DNA from: a virus
Virus record (IMG/VR): IMGVR_UViG_3300025695_000068
Span: 1 to 30,521 of that record
Direction: 5' to 3' (one strand)
Length of the DNA: 30,521 nt
Below the pieces are notes generated by a model, which worked only from the letters and a program-made list of their open reading frames with translations, did no database searches and was not told the DNA's origin. The position numbers and the translations under genes are program-made. The first letter of the stretch is position 1. Each line of letters starts with the position of its first letter. This document shows, one piece after another, positions 30,103-30,521 of this stretch.

Positions 30103-30521
30103 TATCTTACACTTTCCATTCTTTTTCTAAACTTACTGTATCCATTTTGATTCCGAATACTTACCTTTTTAATTTTATTCTGAACTCCTTCAGACAAACC
30201 ATCAAGATAGTCTAGTGCTTTATCTAAACAGTAAGCAAATCTCTCAGATGCAGATACCTTTCCTTTTTCAAAACATCCTACATAATTTAGGACTGATGCG
30301 CTTTCTCCTAACAATCCGTACTTAAAACAATCATACGCACTTAACGATTCAGGAACAAGCATATCCATCTTGTGATTCATATAGCGAGGCATATATAAAG
30401 TTTTACAATCTGCTAATATACCTACATCACTTTCTGGTACACTGTCCCACATATCTGGGTTAATAACAAAGACAGATAAATCAAGAATATTAAAGTTCAA
30501 ATCCTTACCTGTTAATGTAGG
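30102..30521 (-). CDS. Partial hypothetical protein, runs off the window edge
   Basis: The frame is open to base 30521, so the 5' end is missing. A TTG at 30500 is possible as start, but its only purine-rich sequence lies too close, so a longer gene is more likely. Visible part: DLSVFVINPDMWDSVPESDV, a Cys/Tyr-containing middle (CKTLYMPRYMNHKMD, YDCFKYGLLG), and a helical C-terminus rich in Lys/Arg (RFAYCLDKALDYLDGLSEGV, KIKKVSIRNQNGYSKFRKRM). The strongly basic tail could bind nucleic acid. No family recognised. Stop overlaps the next start as TAATG. Confidence 0.6.
   Translation of the reverse strand, partial: PTLTGKDLNFNILDLSVFVINPDMWDSVPESDVGILADCKTLYMPRYMNHKMDMLVPESLSAYDCFKYGLLGESASVLNYVGCFEKGKVSASERFAYCLDKALDYLDGLSEGVQNKIKKVSIRNQNGYSKFRKRMESVR

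Overview
This window looks like part of the genome of a lytic tailed phage with a short-tailed, T7-like layout, probably infecting a marine alphaproteobacterium. Support: a T7-type family A DNA polymerase, a T7-type endonuclease I, an OB-fold SSB with an acidic tail ending in Phe, a B12-dependent ribonucleotide reductase, DUF3310, a GH24 endolysin, a small terminase and large alanine/glutamine-rich virion proteins of the kind found in marine podoviruses. The host guess rests on the gene types and on ribosome-binding sites such as AGAAAGG that fit an alphaproteobacterial 16S tail (CCUCCUUUCU). No integrase, tRNA, RNA polymerase, large terminase, portal or capsid gene lies in the window. The two clearest promoters have near-perfect bacterial sigma70 form, so these genes are probably read by host RNA polymerase.

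Layout: the left 13.2 kb is all on the + strand. Bases 7-7709 hold DNA metabolism: polymerase, SSB, small proteins, a peroxiredoxin, a PD-(D/E)XK nuclease, a methyltransferase, Holliday-junction endonuclease I, DUF3310 and RNR. A strong promoter at 7718-7746 then starts a second block, 7826-13195. It contains a small protein, a GT8-like glycosyltransferase, a 757-residue glycosyltransferase/methyltransferase/DUF115 fusion, the small terminase, GDP-mannose 4,6-dehydratase and a GT29 (sialyltransferase)-like enzyme. The right 17.3 kb is all on the - strand and meets the first half at about 13.2 kb. In transcription order (from 30.5 kb leftward) it holds unknown proteins, a cluster of small membrane and secreted proteins, the S74 tail fibre, a second fibre-like protein, a tail hub/nozzle protein, several probable ejection or internal virion proteins (386, 795 and 1216 aa), endolysin, a virion protein, a holin-like protein and a Gln-rich repetitive protein. 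Genes are tightly packed, with many TAATG or ATGA stop/start overlaps, and no gap exceeds about 120 bases.

How it fits together: nuclease, endonuclease I and RNR would break down host DNA and supply dNTPs for the polymerase and SSB. The sugar genes could make and attach a 6-deoxyhexose or sialic-acid-like sugar to virion or host surface. The right half builds the tail and ejection machinery and lyses the cell.

Most unusual points: two sigma70 promoters share an 18-base core and are each followed at about +1 by an RNA hairpin, one of which displays a loop identical to an alphaproteobacterial anti-Shine-Dalgarno tail. A decayed, inverted 50-base copy of the 795-aa gene sits at the convergent junction. 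There is a three-domain sugar-modifying fusion and a GT29-like phage enzyme. The small terminase is embedded among sugar genes.
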